From: Tetragonia tetragonoides
Taxonomy: Eukaryota; Streptophyta; Magnoliopsida; Caryophyllales; Aizoaceae
Direction: 5' to 3'
DNA: 64,000 nucleotides
NCBI GenBank assembly: GCA_038025085.1
Contig: CM076140.1
Span: forward strand, 30,119,001 to 30,183,000
A program made the translations under genes and the position numbers. Positions 10,898 through 22,335 of the stretch are shown in pieces (positions within the stretch are counted from its first letter, which is position 1; every line of letters starts with the position of its first letter). Under the pieces are notes generated by a model that was given only the letters and a program-made list of their open reading frames with translations, searched no databases and was not told the origin of the DNA.

Positions 10898-11640
10898 ATG
10901 GTCAAAATCACCAATGAGAGGCTTGATGAGCTCATAAGTGAGTTGGAAAGGGTGCGACTCAAGGTTGAAGATTTGCAAAAGAAGAAAGAGGATGAAGCAA
11001 GAATCCTCTCTGACTCCGACTCTGAGGAAGAAGGACCAAATGCCAAGCTGGCTAAGATTAATTCTGTGCTCGAAAACAGCGGCCTGTTTGCTAACTACCA
11101 TGCTAATGTTGATAAAGTCAATCCCAAAGTCAAGGGCAAGCTTCCAGCCAAGTTCTCCATGCCCGAAATTCTGACATTCACTGGCACTGATAATCCACAA
11201 GATCACCTCAAAGCCTTCACTACTGCCATGGGTTTAAGAGGAGTTGACAAAAATATCTACATTCACTTGTTCCCACAGACTCTTGATGCCCCAACTCGTT
11301 GTTGAATTTGGAGAACTACCGCACTTGGTCAGATTTCACTACAGTCTTCCTTGCCCGCTATAAGGAAAATGTTGCTCTATCTATGACCCTTCTAGAGTTA
11401 GAGATCACCAAACAAGAAGAAGATGAGGGATTCACTGCCTTCCTTAGGCGCTGGAAGCTAAAGATAGCCGAACTGGTTGAGCGACCTTCGCAAACTGATC
11501 AAATCCGCCAACTCATCAAGAACCTGCAACCTACTTACAAGGAACACTTCAAGTATCAAGCAATTGACTCCTACAACCGGCTCTATGATGTGGGTATCCT
11601 AATTGAAATGACCTTCTTAAGAATTTCACTTAAGTTTTGA
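10898..11640 (+). pseudogene. Tat-like Gag of element C2, frameshifted
   Basis: The reading frame from the ATG at 10898 is clearly homologous to the C1 Gag: charged N-terminus, DSDSEEEGPNAKL, KGKLPAKFSMPEI and FTGTDNPQDHLKAF. A deletion of about 13 bp near 11302, compared with C1 at 7603-7615, removes the RRWFYTL region, shifts the frame and brings in a stop (11303-11305). Homology resumes in another frame from 11299 (NLENYRTWSDFTTVFLARY, IKNLQPTYKEH). A second small change near 11607 alters the last residues. As in C1, the zinc-knuckle part and all of pol are missing. Confidence 0.8.
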
Positions 11641-12864
11641 ACAATGCGAGTATCTACAGCCGGGGCTGTCCTCCATATTCCTGTCAAACAGCCCGTGCTC
11701 GAGAAGTTGAAGAGAGTCGAATTCTCCTAGTGTGCAAGTCTAGTTGAGTCCAGTCAAGTGTAATGATGTCTAGTCTGTCTTTTCAATTCGTCCATAGAGT
11801 CTAGCTTACTTCTCGTTAAATTCTTTTCTTTGATTCAATAAAGATTGCATTTTGATTCCCATCATTGTCTTTGTTCAATCCTATGACGAACTTAAGTTGC
11901 CTATGACGGAACAAAAAAAATGAAAAAAAAAAAAATTCAAAAGAACTTCTTCATTATGGAAAACATCAAACAAAAACTCCTTAATGATCATCCCCATAGA
12001 GGACATACAGTTGAATCGTCCGTGCCGAGGACAGGAGGCATTCATTTGGCACCTCACATCAATATCCTTCACTACCCTATACATCATTACCACTTGCAAC
12101 CCTTTGAGCCTTAAAAACATAGCCTTTCATTTCTTAACCACATCATTCTTACCCGGGGGATAGGTGTGTGCGACATGGGAATAGATGCAACCTTCTAGGC
12201 AAGGTGGACCGACCTACAAAAGAGCCACCGAGAGAAATACCAAGAAAAAAGAAGAGAGAACTCGAAAGTTCAAGAGCAAAAAAAAAAAAAAAGAGAAAAA
12301 AATTCGAGAGCGATCAAAGATCCAAAAGAGTGCAAGCACTTCAAGCACAACCAAACGGTGGCCTTACCTAAACATTGGTCCCTAAGCCACCTTGCCTAGA
12401 TCAAAAACTTCTGTACCATCTAGCATACTTTGGGGAGGGGATCTAAATTGGGTTTATTTGAGCCTTTATCCTTTCTTTGACACCTTAACCCAGCCTGACA
12501 TTACAACCCAAAAGCCTTCCGAGAGGTACGACCATTCAATTGTATAGTCCTGAACTACGTTGGCCTCATTCCATAAACTGAATACGTAGGAAACCTCAAG
12601 GAGGTCTGGCCACGACAACCACTTTGTCACATGATCATAAGGAGTTTTCCCATTCCACCATTCTCATCTAAGGCTAAAAAAAAAAAGTGAGCCCGATAGG
12701 TTGAAAACCCGAAAGAGCGGCCTAGACAAAAGTTAGGGCAACCAAAAAAAGATATAAAACAAATTCAACATCTTGAGGCAACTTAAATTTCCGAGAATTT
12801 AGAACATTGTTTCTCATGTAAAAACTCTTTAGTCAGTCATCTAGAATCATACTCATCACCTTTC
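11641..12864 (+). other. C2 post-gag and 3' internal region
   Basis: Non-coding. The first part matches the C1 post-gag region, including an AATAAA near 11836. The later part (about 12520-12620) carries a CTGAACTACGTTGGCC...AATACGTAGGAAACCT block that resembles the conserved region near the 3' end of many plant Tat/Ogre elements. Poly(A) runs occur at 11917-11937 and 12279-12293. The short basic ORFs over them (about 12168-12385) are composition artefacts. Confidence 0.65.
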
Positions 12865-14200
12865 TCGTAGGCTTGCGCCTTCAGATTTCTCCGCAAAAGC
12901 CCGATGATGAAAGGAGTAATTTATAAACTTGAATGCTATTTTTGCTTTAATAGGTAAGATAAGGTCTCAAGTTTGCCCTCGATCGCTCCTTTATTCCGAT
13001 CCCATTCAAAACCCCGTTCAAGAGCTTTCCAACGACACCTCTCATGCCTCTTTCCGACTCCCGGTCGCCAAGTTGTGAACCGGGGGTAAAATCGTCTTTT
13101 ACTGTCCAAGGGTAAAACGGTCTTTTTTCATATTTTTCGGAATACAAAATTCATCCAGAAAATAAAAATAGACTGCATGTCATCATTATGACGACATCCA
13201 GCTGGCTCCTCACCGCAGTCAGCGACCCTGGATTAATATCCAGCGCCGCTAGCGACGCTGACTTAGCTCCAGGCCCAACTATTTTTTCAAGCCTAATACA
13301 AAAATACGGCTCTTTTCACCCGTCTATCCCTACTTCCTGCGCCTATAAATACAACCCTCCACCCTCAGTTCAAATCACACAGTCTACAGTTGACACCCTC
13401 CATTCTCAGTAGTATTGACTCTGAGCTTCTCCCCCTTTCTTCCATAAACAATCCTATTCTATTCTCGGGAGTATTGACACCGAGCTTCCCCCTCTTTTTT
13501 CCAAACTTAAGATCTTGTCTTTACTATTTTTGTCAAATAATGCTTACACTTCAGGTACAAGCTCCTGACGGCTCAAATTAAATTACTTTCCTAATTGTTT
13601 ATTTTATAGTAGTCAAAATGTAGATATCATGCTAGTAAAGTCTTTTATTGCTTCCTAAATATTGTCCTTCCAAGCATGTCTAGTCGTTATAATGCTCAAT
13701 TTGTCAATCGAATGCATGTCTAAACAAGGGTTAAAAATAAATGTTGTGATGCTTGTGATGAACCAATTAATAGTCTAAGTCTAGGTTGTTAATCCGATTT
13801 TGTATGGGACTTATGTCTTTAAATTATTAAGCAAACTTGAGTTAGTAGAGGCCGTCATAAACGGGCGAGTTGGGTGCCTAACACCTTCCCACCTCGTACC
13901 TTTGCCCCCGAACCCTTTATTATTGGTTACTCATATGTTCTATATGAGCGGGAGTCTTTCTAAAAATATGATCAGTTCACTTATCGCGCTATTGGGTTGT
14001 CCCTTCGGATTGTCCTTTCGGTTTGTCCTTTCGATAAAACACCGATAGCATATTTGTGACCTCTTTCATGGTTTTTATTCAATTCAAGTCTTTACAAAAG
14101 CTTTTCTAACTCGATGGTCCCTTGAACTTATCTAAACCCCCAGCTTACAAATTTTCTACAAGGACGCACTCCGTGGCTGTAGAAATCCCGAATCCTTACA
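12865..14200 (+). repeat. 3' LTR of element C2
   Basis: Collinear with the C3 LTRs from the TTYAGATTTCTCCGC block to AATCCTTACA. The first ten or so bases are altered (the TGTAGACGCC start is not intact). A TATA box is at 13344-13351. The U3 has a degraded version of the GACGACATCCAG inverted repeat near 13163-13200 and a GCCGCTAGCG motif near 13243. The A LTR resumes immediately after its end. Confidence 0.8.
13344..13351 (+). promoter_or_regulatory. TATA box of the C2 3' LTR
   Basis: TATAAATA in the context shared by all C-family LTRs, followed by an ACCCTCCACCCTCAGTTCAAA block. Confidence 0.7.
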
Positions 14201-14692
14201 ATAAGGTATATACAGAAAATACAACAAAGTAATGACAAGAAATAAGGAAGATAAAGTCATTGAAATACTTATCTAAGACATTATAAAGCTACGTAAAGTA
14301 TATGAGAAGTATAAGTGAAAGTATGAGAATGTTATGCAGAACGTAAGTACAGATATGTACGTAATACAGAAAGTATGAGAATGATATAAGAGAAAGTATT
14401 GAGAATGATTCTGTTATGCAGATATGCATAAGTATGAGTATGAGTTGAGATTGAGACTATTCTTTGATTTGTGGTATGACCTCCAAAAGGGCCATTGGAC
14501 GGTTTCTGGAGTACACGTTGCACGCGCATTATATATATATTGATACGGAAATTAGGATATGGCGATAGCCAAAGCGATAGCCAGAAATGTGAATATGATA
14601 TGAGGTGATCTCCTGCAAGGTAAGTAATGTTGGTCGTGTATCTCCTATACCAGCTAACCATTTTGTGAGAGCTAACATAATTCAAAAAAGAA
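14201..14692 (+). repeat. 5' LTR of element A, second part
   Basis: It resumes with AAGGTATATACAGAAAATAC, matching the 3' LTR at 22884. It runs to about 14692 and is then joined directly to gag. The LTR terminus, PBS, leader and Gag N-terminus, all present in element B, are deleted. Confidence 0.8.
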
Positions 14693-15440
14693 GAGCCTTG
14701 TTGTTTAAGAACATAGCAGCTTTGCAGCCGCCTGTTTATGATGGTAGTGTGAACCCAACCTTGCTTGAGAATTGGATTAGGAACATGGAGAAACTTTTTG
14801 AGGTTGTAGGCTGTCTAGATGATTTGAGGATTAGTTGTGCTCAGTATTATTTGAGGGAAGAAGCAAATAATTGGTGGCAGATGGTGAAATCAGTTTATAA
14901 AGCAGATCTTCAGTTTAATTGGGATAAGTTTAAGACTAAGCTTAGAGAGAGGTATTACCTAGGTCTTTGAGAAGAAAGAAACAGCAAGAGTTTGAGCAGT
15001 TGAGGCAAGGAAAGATGTCTGTGACGGAGTATACTGCTAAGTTTAATGAATTGTTGAGGTTTGCAGGACATTTAGTTATGGATGATCAGGAGAGAATGGA
15101 AAGGTTTGAGGATGGTTTGAATTGGAAGTTACAGGAGTTAGTGGCAGGTTCTTCGTCTACTTTTCAGGAAGTGTATGATAGAGCTATTAATATGGAGAGG
15201 ATATATGATAAGAGAAATGCAATACTTGGGAAGAGAGCGAGAGATGATAGAGGTGAGAGTTCTTTTGGACCAAGGAAGTTTAGGAATGATGGTGCTTTGA
15301 GTATGTCTACTCAGTTTCGGTCTAATAATAATAATGGTGGTTATCAGAGGAGATTTAATGGTCTGCAGTCTAATGTGAAGAGAGGCAATGTTTGTGATAG
15401 GTGTGGTAGGACGCACTCAGGTAGAAATTGTTCATGAGGC
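14693..15440 (+). pseudogene. Gag of chromovirus A, N-terminally deleted and broken
   Basis: Encodes the retrotransposon capsid region ([41 protein letters not shown]) and a basic tail leading to CDRCGRTHSGRNC, a short Cys/His cluster. The N-terminal ~80 residues found in B are missing because LTR sequence is fused to gag. A frameshift lies near 14967 and an in-frame TGA at 15435-15437. The second zinc knuckle, [14 protein letters not shown], follows the stop. It is most similar to the B Gag (45858-44830, minus strand). Confidence 0.85.
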
Positions 15441-16975
15441 TTCATTATTTGTTATATTTGTCAGAAACCGGGTCATAAAGCTAGTGAGTGTAGGAGTCGT
15501 GGACAAGTTAGACCAACTGGGAGTTTTGTTGGTAATTTTAGTAATCAATCCCGTGCTTCTCAGCCTACTGTGAATCTTAACCGTAATTTGCCAGCTGTGA
15601 GTTCTGTGCCTATGCCTGCACCTATTGTTCCAGCTAGTCAAGCTGCAAGTGCTAGAGTTACTAATAATCGTGGTAATCAAGGTCGAATCTTTGTTATGAA
15701 TCGTGCTGAAGCTGAAAGTGATCCTAATGTTGTGACTGGTATTTTTCATGTTCATTCATTTCCTGCATTTGTTCTGTTTGATTTTGGTGCTTCGCTTTCA
15801 TTCGTATCTACTGCATTTGTCACTAAGCACAAGTTAGAAGCCAGTACTACGTATGAGGTTGATATCACTACGCCTAATGGTATTAAAGTTTCTTGCAATT
15901 ATTTACATGAGAGTTGTCCTATTACGATCCTTAATGTTGATTTGCCTGGAGATTTAATTCAGATTGATCTTAGTGATTTCGATGTTATTTTGGGTATGGA
16001 CTGGCTTAGTAAGTATCATGCGCGTATAGAGTGTTCTTTGCAAAAAGTGTCGCTTAAGGTTCCAAATGGTGGCAGGATTTCTTATAAGGGTATTGTGACT
16101 AAACCGAGAGTTAAGATTGTGTCTGCGATGAATATTTCGACTCAGATAAGGAAAGGTTACCCAATTTATTTGTGCCTAGTATGTGATAATACGCCGAAGT
16201 CGAATGAGTTGGATAAGATACCTGTTGTCTGTGAGTTCCCTGATGTTTTTCCATATGAGATACCTGGTATGCCTCCTAGGAGAGCTATTGATTTTACTAT
16301 AGATTTAGTTCCTGGCACAGCACCTATTTCTAAGGCACCTTATCGTATGGCACCAGCAGAGATGAAAGAATTGAAAGCTCAGTTAGAGGATTTGTTGGAG
16401 AAAGGATATATTAGACCTAGTGTTTTCCCTTGGGGTGCTCCAGTATTATTTGTGCGTAAGAAAGACGGAAGTATGAGGTTTGTATTGATTATAGAGAGCT
16501 TAATAAGGTTACATTATGAATAAGTATCCGTTGCCTAGGATTGATGACTTGTTTGATCAGTTGAGATGAGCTGGAATATTTTCTAAGATTGATTTGAGAT
16601 CATGTTATCATCAGTTGAGAATTAAGGAAGAGGATATTCCTAAGAATGCTTTTAGGACGCGTTATGGACATTATGAGTTTACTGTGATACCGTTGGGTTG
16701 ACTTATGCTCCAGCCACTTTTATGGATTTGATGCATCGTACTTTTCGGCCTTATTTGGATCAGTTTGTTGTTGTTTTTATTGATGATATTTTATTTGGAT
16801 CAGTTGATGCATCGGGTTGACTTAGTCTTATCGTACTCTAAGACTAGAGATGAGCATGTTGAGCATTTGAGGAAAGTACTTGAGATTTTAAGAGAACATC
16901 GTTTGTATGGGAAGTTGTCTAAATGTGAGTTTTGGATGAAAGAAGTTGCTTTTGGGTCATATAATTACTAAGGAT
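15441..16975 (+). pseudogene. Protease and reverse transcriptase of chromovirus A, broken
   Basis: After the zinc knuckle comes an aspartic protease domain (about 15700-16030). Its active-site triplet reads D-F-G where B has D-S-G, so the protease would be inactive. The [11 protein letters not shown] block follows, then the start of reverse transcriptase ([31 protein letters not shown]). A frameshift near 16480-16510, several stops between 16520 and 16765, and a duplicated insertion after the FIDDIL catalytic motif (about 16780-16830) break the RT. The second half of RT resumes at 16840. Confidence 0.85.
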
Positions 16976-19160
16976 GGTATTTCAGCTGATCCAGGAAAGA
17001 TTAAAGTTGTTAAGGATTGGTCTAAGCCTACTAATGTTGGTGAAGTTCGAAGTTTCTTAGTATTGGCAGGTTATTATCGGAGGTTTGTTGAGAATTTTTC
17101 GAGGATTGCTCAGCCTTTGACTAATCTTTTGAGGAAGACTACTAAGTTTGTATGGAGTGATAAATGTGAGCAAGCATTTCAAGAGCTTCAGAAAAGACAT
17201 ACAACTGCGCCTATTTTAACTTTGCCTGTTGATGGACAAGAGTATGAGGTTTACAGTGATGCTTCGAAGAATGGATTGGGATGTGTTCTTATGCAGAATA
17301 GGAAAGTTGTAGCTCATGCTTCGAGAGAGTTGAAACCTTATGAGGTGAATTATCCTACGCATGATTTGGAGTTAGCAGCTGTTGTCTTTGCACTTAAGAT
17401 TTGGAGACATTATCTTTATGGGTCTGTTTGTAAGATTTATACTGATCATAAGTGTTTAAAGTATATTTTTGCTCAAAAGGAATTAAATATGAGACAAAGG
17501 AGATGGCTTGAGTTGTTAAAGGATTATGACATTGAGATTAAGTACCATGAGGGAAAAGCTAATGTAGTTTCAGATGCACTTAGTAGGAAGACTAAGCATT
17601 CTGTTAATACTGCTATGGTAATTCCTGACCAGATACTTAAGGATTTTCATGAATTGAATTTGGAAGTTGTGAAGGAAGGAGAGACTCAATTAGTTCTTAA
17701 TGCTCTTACAGTTAGACCTACTTTGTTTGAGGAAATTAGGATTTTGCAAGAGAATGATCATAGGACTTTGCAGTTGAGGAAAGCTTTAAGGGAAGGTAGA
17801 GCAAAAGGTTTTGAGGAACATGAGGATGGTAGTTTGAGATTTAAAGGTAGATGGTGTGTACCTAGAGATAGAGAATTGAGACAAAAGATTTTGGCGGAAG
17901 CGCATAATACCCCGTATTCAGTTCATCGGGGAGGTAATAAGTTGTATCGTGATTTGAGACAGTATTTTTGGTGGAAAGGTATGAAATGTGATGTTGCAGG
18001 TTTTGTGGAGAGATGTTTAGTATGTCAAAGAGTGAAAAGTGAACATCAGCATCCAGGAGGTCTTGTTCAGCCTTTGGAGATACCTTAGTGAAAATGGGAG
18101 TCAATTTCTATGGATTTTGTGACTGGTTTGCCTACTACGACTAAAGGATTGAATTCTATTTGGGTTATAGTGGACAGATTAACTAATGTTGCGAGATTTA
18201 TTTCTGTTAAAGATACTTGGAGTATGACTCAGTTGGCAGAAGCCTATGTGAAAGAAATAATGAGATTACATGGTGTACCTATGGATATAGTTTCTGATAG
18301 AGATATGAGATTCTTATCGCATTTTTTGGAGAAGTTACAATCTGCTTTTGGGACGAAATTGAATTTTAGTTCAGCTTATCATCCTAATTCTGATGGACAG
18401 ACTGAGAGAAATATTCAGACGCTTGAGGATATGTTACGAGCTTGTGTTATGGGATTTCAAGGATCATGGGAGAAACATTTTCCGTTGATTGAGTTTTCTT
18501 ACAATAACAGTTATCACTCGAGTATTGGACAAGCACATTATGAGGCTTTGTATGGTAAGAAATGTAGAAGTCCTTTGTGTTGGGATGACATAAGTGAGAC
18601 TATGTTTTTGGGTCCTGATGTGGTATACGAGACAATGGAACAAGTGAGAGTAACTAGAGAGAAAATGAAATCCACTCAAGATCATCAGAAGAGTTATGAA
18701 GATAAGAGAAGAAGACCTTTAGAGTTTAAAGTTGGTGATAAAGTTATTTTGAAAGTATCCCCTATGAAAGGAATTAAGCGATTTGGGAAGAAAGGGAGAC
18801 TTAGTCCGAAGTTTATTGGTCCTTATGAGATTTTGGAGAGAATCGGAAAAGTTGCTTATCGATTGGCTTTCCCGCCGGAATTGGCTAATGTGCATAATGT
18901 TTTTCATGTGTCGCAACTCCGAAAGTATGTTTATGACTCGTCGCATGTGATTGAATCTGAACCCTTGAGGGTAGAAGAGAATTTGAGTTATGAGGAACAA
19001 CCTGTTCAGATATTAGACCGTAAAGATAGAATTTTGAGGAATAAAGTCACGCCTTTGGTTAAAGTTTTGTGGAGAAGTCAGACTATAGAAGAAGCTACTT
19101 GAGAATCTGAGAATGATATGAGGCAACGTTATCCCCATCTTTTTGAAGGTTAGTTTGCTC
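16976..19160 (+). pseudogene. RNase H, integrase and chromodomain-like tail of chromovirus A
   Basis: The frame 16946-18088 carries the RT connection, RNase H ([38 protein letters not shown]) and the integrase zinc-binding region ([17 protein letters not shown] ... [11 protein letters not shown]). A stop at 18086-18088 splits the integrase. The frame 18110-19102 continues with the catalytic core ([38 protein letters not shown]), the GKKGRLSPKFIGPYEIL motif and a chromodomain-like end (VLWRSQTIEEATWE region) cut by a stop at 19100. C-terminal chromo-type tails mark chromoviruses; the Del/Tekay assignment is from memory. Confidence 0.85.
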
Positions 19161-19185
19161 AAGTTTCGGGGACGAAACTTCTTTT

Positions 19186-19198
19186 AAGAAGGGTAGAC
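19186..19198 (+). other. Polypurine tract of element A
   Basis: AAGAAGGGTAGAC lies directly upstream of the TG of the 3' LTR. The same sequence precedes the B 3' LTR on the minus strand (41162-41150). Confidence 0.75.
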
Positions 19199-19262
19199 TG
19201 TAATATACAAAAAATTTTAAACTTGTTTACTTGCTAATTAAACTCGCATAGTGCTAATAATT

Positions 19263-20422
19263 CCCCGAATTACCAAATTGGTCCTTTAAATGACCACCTT
19301 TGGACAATAAGGTCCTTTAAGAAACATGTGGGTCGATTTGGTCCTTAAAACATAAATTTCAGCAGATTCCCCCTCAAAACCGGAATCCTAGGGGATCTGA
19401 TCTAAAATATTAATTTTAAATTATTTTTGTAGTTTTGGCCTATTTCTCATAATTACTTGTTTTCCTTATTTTTTTCTTTCCATTTTCTTTTTTCCTTTCC
19501 CATTTAATTTCCCAACCTCTTTCTTTGAGAATGGAATTGGATTTGAATGGAATTGGATATTACAATTTACAAATCCAATCCAAACAATGGAGATTGAGAA
19601 AGCAATCTGACTGTCTCAGATTCTCAAAAACAAAACATTATTCTCTCCCTCTTCTTCTTCTCTCATCAAGCTCTCAATGGTTCATCAAATGTGGTTGTTA
19701 TTGTTCTCAACGAAGAGAAGAAAACCCCCAAAAGAGATGGCTGATCATTTTTAAAACACAAATAAAATAAGAAAAATTACCAAATCTAAAATCGAAAAAG
19801 AAACATTTATTTTATTCCCACAAGTCCACACTACTGTCTACAACTCTTCGTCTTCTTCATCTACATATTCGTATTCGTCTTCAACTTATGCGTGTATAAA
19901 TTAAATTTTAAAATGGTGTGAAAAAGGAGAAATCAATGGCGGTTCAGGAGAGAGAAAATCATAGAGAGGTCAGAGGAGAGGAGAAGCAGCAAATCTGGAG
20001 GGTGAGTCGATAGTTTCGAAAGCAAGAACATCCTTTCATTCTGCGGCTGCTAAAGCTTCTCAGAGTAACAATGATTTTATTTTATTTTTTTTTAGAAAGC
20101 TCACAGCATGAAATTGAATTTGGGTAGATCTATTAACCATGAAGCAACGGTTGATAGCAGGAAAAAGAAATGGGCAGGGAAAGTAAAAGGGGTTCGGAAA
20201 GGAAAAAAGAAAATGGGAAAACAAAGAAAAATAAAAAGTAAGTATGAAAAATAGGCTAAAAATAGCAAAAATCTTTTTTTAGACTAAATTCCCAAAGATT
20301 TCGGTTTTGAGGGGGAATCTGCTCAAATTTACGTTTTTAAGGACCAAGTCGACCCACGTGTTTTTTAAAGGACCTAATTGTCCAAAGGTGGTCATTTAAA
20401 GGACAACATTGGTAATTCGGGG
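19263..20422. mobile_element. Non-autonomous Mutator-like element (MULE)
   Basis: The 1160-bp element starts CCCCGAATTACCAA and ends TTGGTAATTCGGGG. The terminal inverted repeats run for at least 120 bp per side (TTTAAATGACCACC, GTGGGTCGAYTTGGTCC, GATTCCCCCTCAAAACCG) and more weakly to about 250 bp. It is flanked by an exact 10-bp duplication GCTAATAATT (19253-19262 and 20423-20432). The uninterrupted sequence is seen in B, read on the minus strand. Long TIRs plus a 9-10 bp duplication are the Mutator signature. Inside, 19500-20200 has only short frames and no transposase motif, so it depends on a transposase elsewhere. Confidence 0.85.
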
Positions 20423-21481
20423 GCTAATAATTATGTCTTAGTGACTAATGACACTTAATTATCTTAATTGTGCATGTTATACCAAAGCTTATTATTTATT
20501 TGTTTTGGGTCAAACTAGTACATGAATTCGGGTCTCGGTTTTGTGGTTCTTGGTGTTCGGTTTTGTGGGGCGAAGCCCGGTTCTTTTTCTCTTCCAAACC
20601 CCAGCCCAACTTCACTTGCAATCTATCAAATTGTATTATCTTGAACCATCCAGATTGACCTAGAGAATTCAGATTTTTCTTTGCTTATTCTTGGCCACCA
20701 AGTATTAGATATGCATAGTAATTCTTGAATATAGTCAAGCACACTTGGCAAATTCTTCTTCATTTTCTCACATAATCTCTACAAACTCTAAATCTCTTTG
20801 GAAGCCCTTAGAGCTTGAGAAAGCTAAGACTAATCTCCAAAGTTTAAGGTAACAAAGCTAGCACACTTATTCTTTTACATATCCATTCGGTTATAAGCTT
20901 GTATAACTATCTCCTAATTTGTGTCTTTGTGTTCTTCTTGGCTTATTCTTTTCTTAATCATTTTCGAACCAAGAACCTTTGGAGGATTTACAACAAACAT
21001 CGGATCCTGGACCATCAAGGCTGAATATAGGGGAAGATTACTAAGGTGTATATTCGTATCTTTATTCTCCACTGTCTTCTAAATCACTTAAGAAAGATTG
21101 TGCATGAAATATGATTTTGCTATAGTTTTAATAATTATTGTTGTGATGCTTGTGTGAGTAAATCATCTAGAAAGATTAGGTTATAAAGAGTATGTTGATT
21201 GGTGTATGATTTATGAGTTTCAGACCTATGTATGAATTGAGCATGTTATTTTCGAAAGTATGCTTAAGAAGGGATTATGCTAGATTAATTAAGTTATGTT
21301 AAAGCATGTGATTTTCGGACCTTATAAAGGTTAAAAGTGAGTTTGTGATAATTGCATGTTGAAGAATGATTATATAAATAAAGTTAGATTAATTACTGTT
21401 TATTTCCTAATGATGGCCGAAAGTGTTTAATAAGAAAAGTATGTTTTATTAGTGGATTTATGAGTTTGAGCATGTATAAGT

Positions 21482-22335
21482 TGTTGAAAAATTATGCTTT
21501 AAAATTTAATATTGGGAATTTTATTATTATTTGTTAGATGCCTAATTCCTATTCGGTAACATTTATTTGTACACCAATTTAAAGGCTCTAACAAGTTAAT
21601 ATTTTAGTGTCCTTTTATCTACATAAAATATTTTGTCTAAATATTCGGTTTTATTACCACTTAATGTTGGTTGATAAATGTTGGGATTTATAACATTCCT
21701 TTGATTTATTTTTGTAATCGTTACTATTTTAATGTCCTTGTAACTCTTATTTTGATGGCTGATTAAAATAAGGGAGTTTATGGTTTAACAATTAAAGTGT
21801 TGATTATAAAAGGGACTTTTAACCATTCTTGTGGAGAAATGAAAAAGAGTTATATTTCCAAGATAAAGAGAGAAACACCTCTTGTCCTCCCTACTTTGTT
21901 TTATGAGAGTAACGACTAATACAATTCCAACAAATATTACTTTGATGGTTTTTATACTATAAACTAGTATTTTGAGCATGGGCGATTCGGTGGTTTGGGA
22001 GAGCTATTGGCTGCATCTATAGCTTTCGACGGGTTGTTGTATCTGAGGTGGAGAACGCCATGATAACAAATTAAAGCCTCGTGCAGGAGGGGCGTTTCTT
22101 CTCCGGAAAGTGTCCAACATGCCTCAACCCATAATCCCAACTAATACAGGCTAATTCTGATCCTTACTCTCTTTTATTTATATTGTTGTTCTATTGATCA
22201 TATTGATATATTTGAGTGTTTGATATACATGAATTGTACTTGCATTGTTGTTATACATGTTGATGAATAAAGTTTGAGGTATGTTAAATTGACAGAATTT
22301 TCATTCCCCTATTTATTCGAATAAATTTTCCAACA
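21482..22335 (+). mobile_element. Copia-type solo LTR
   Basis: Begins TGTTGAAAAATT and ends ATTTTCCAACA, the imperfect TGTTG...CAACA ends typical of plant Copia LTRs. It is flanked by an exact 5-bp duplication TAAGT (about 21477-21481 and 22336-22340). The empty site is present in the B LTRs (minus strand GTATAAGTGATATGG). It has no internal region, which is the product of LTR-LTR recombination. The left boundary may be off by one base. Orientation is inferred from an AATAAA near 22268. The short ORF at 21785-21979 on the minus strand is not a gene. Confidence 0.8.

Noticed and set aside
15138..15755. Minus-strand ORFs over the A gag (Thr/Ile/Ser-rich), also at 44564-45181 in B
   Set aside because: Antisense shadows produced by codon composition of gag; low complexity.
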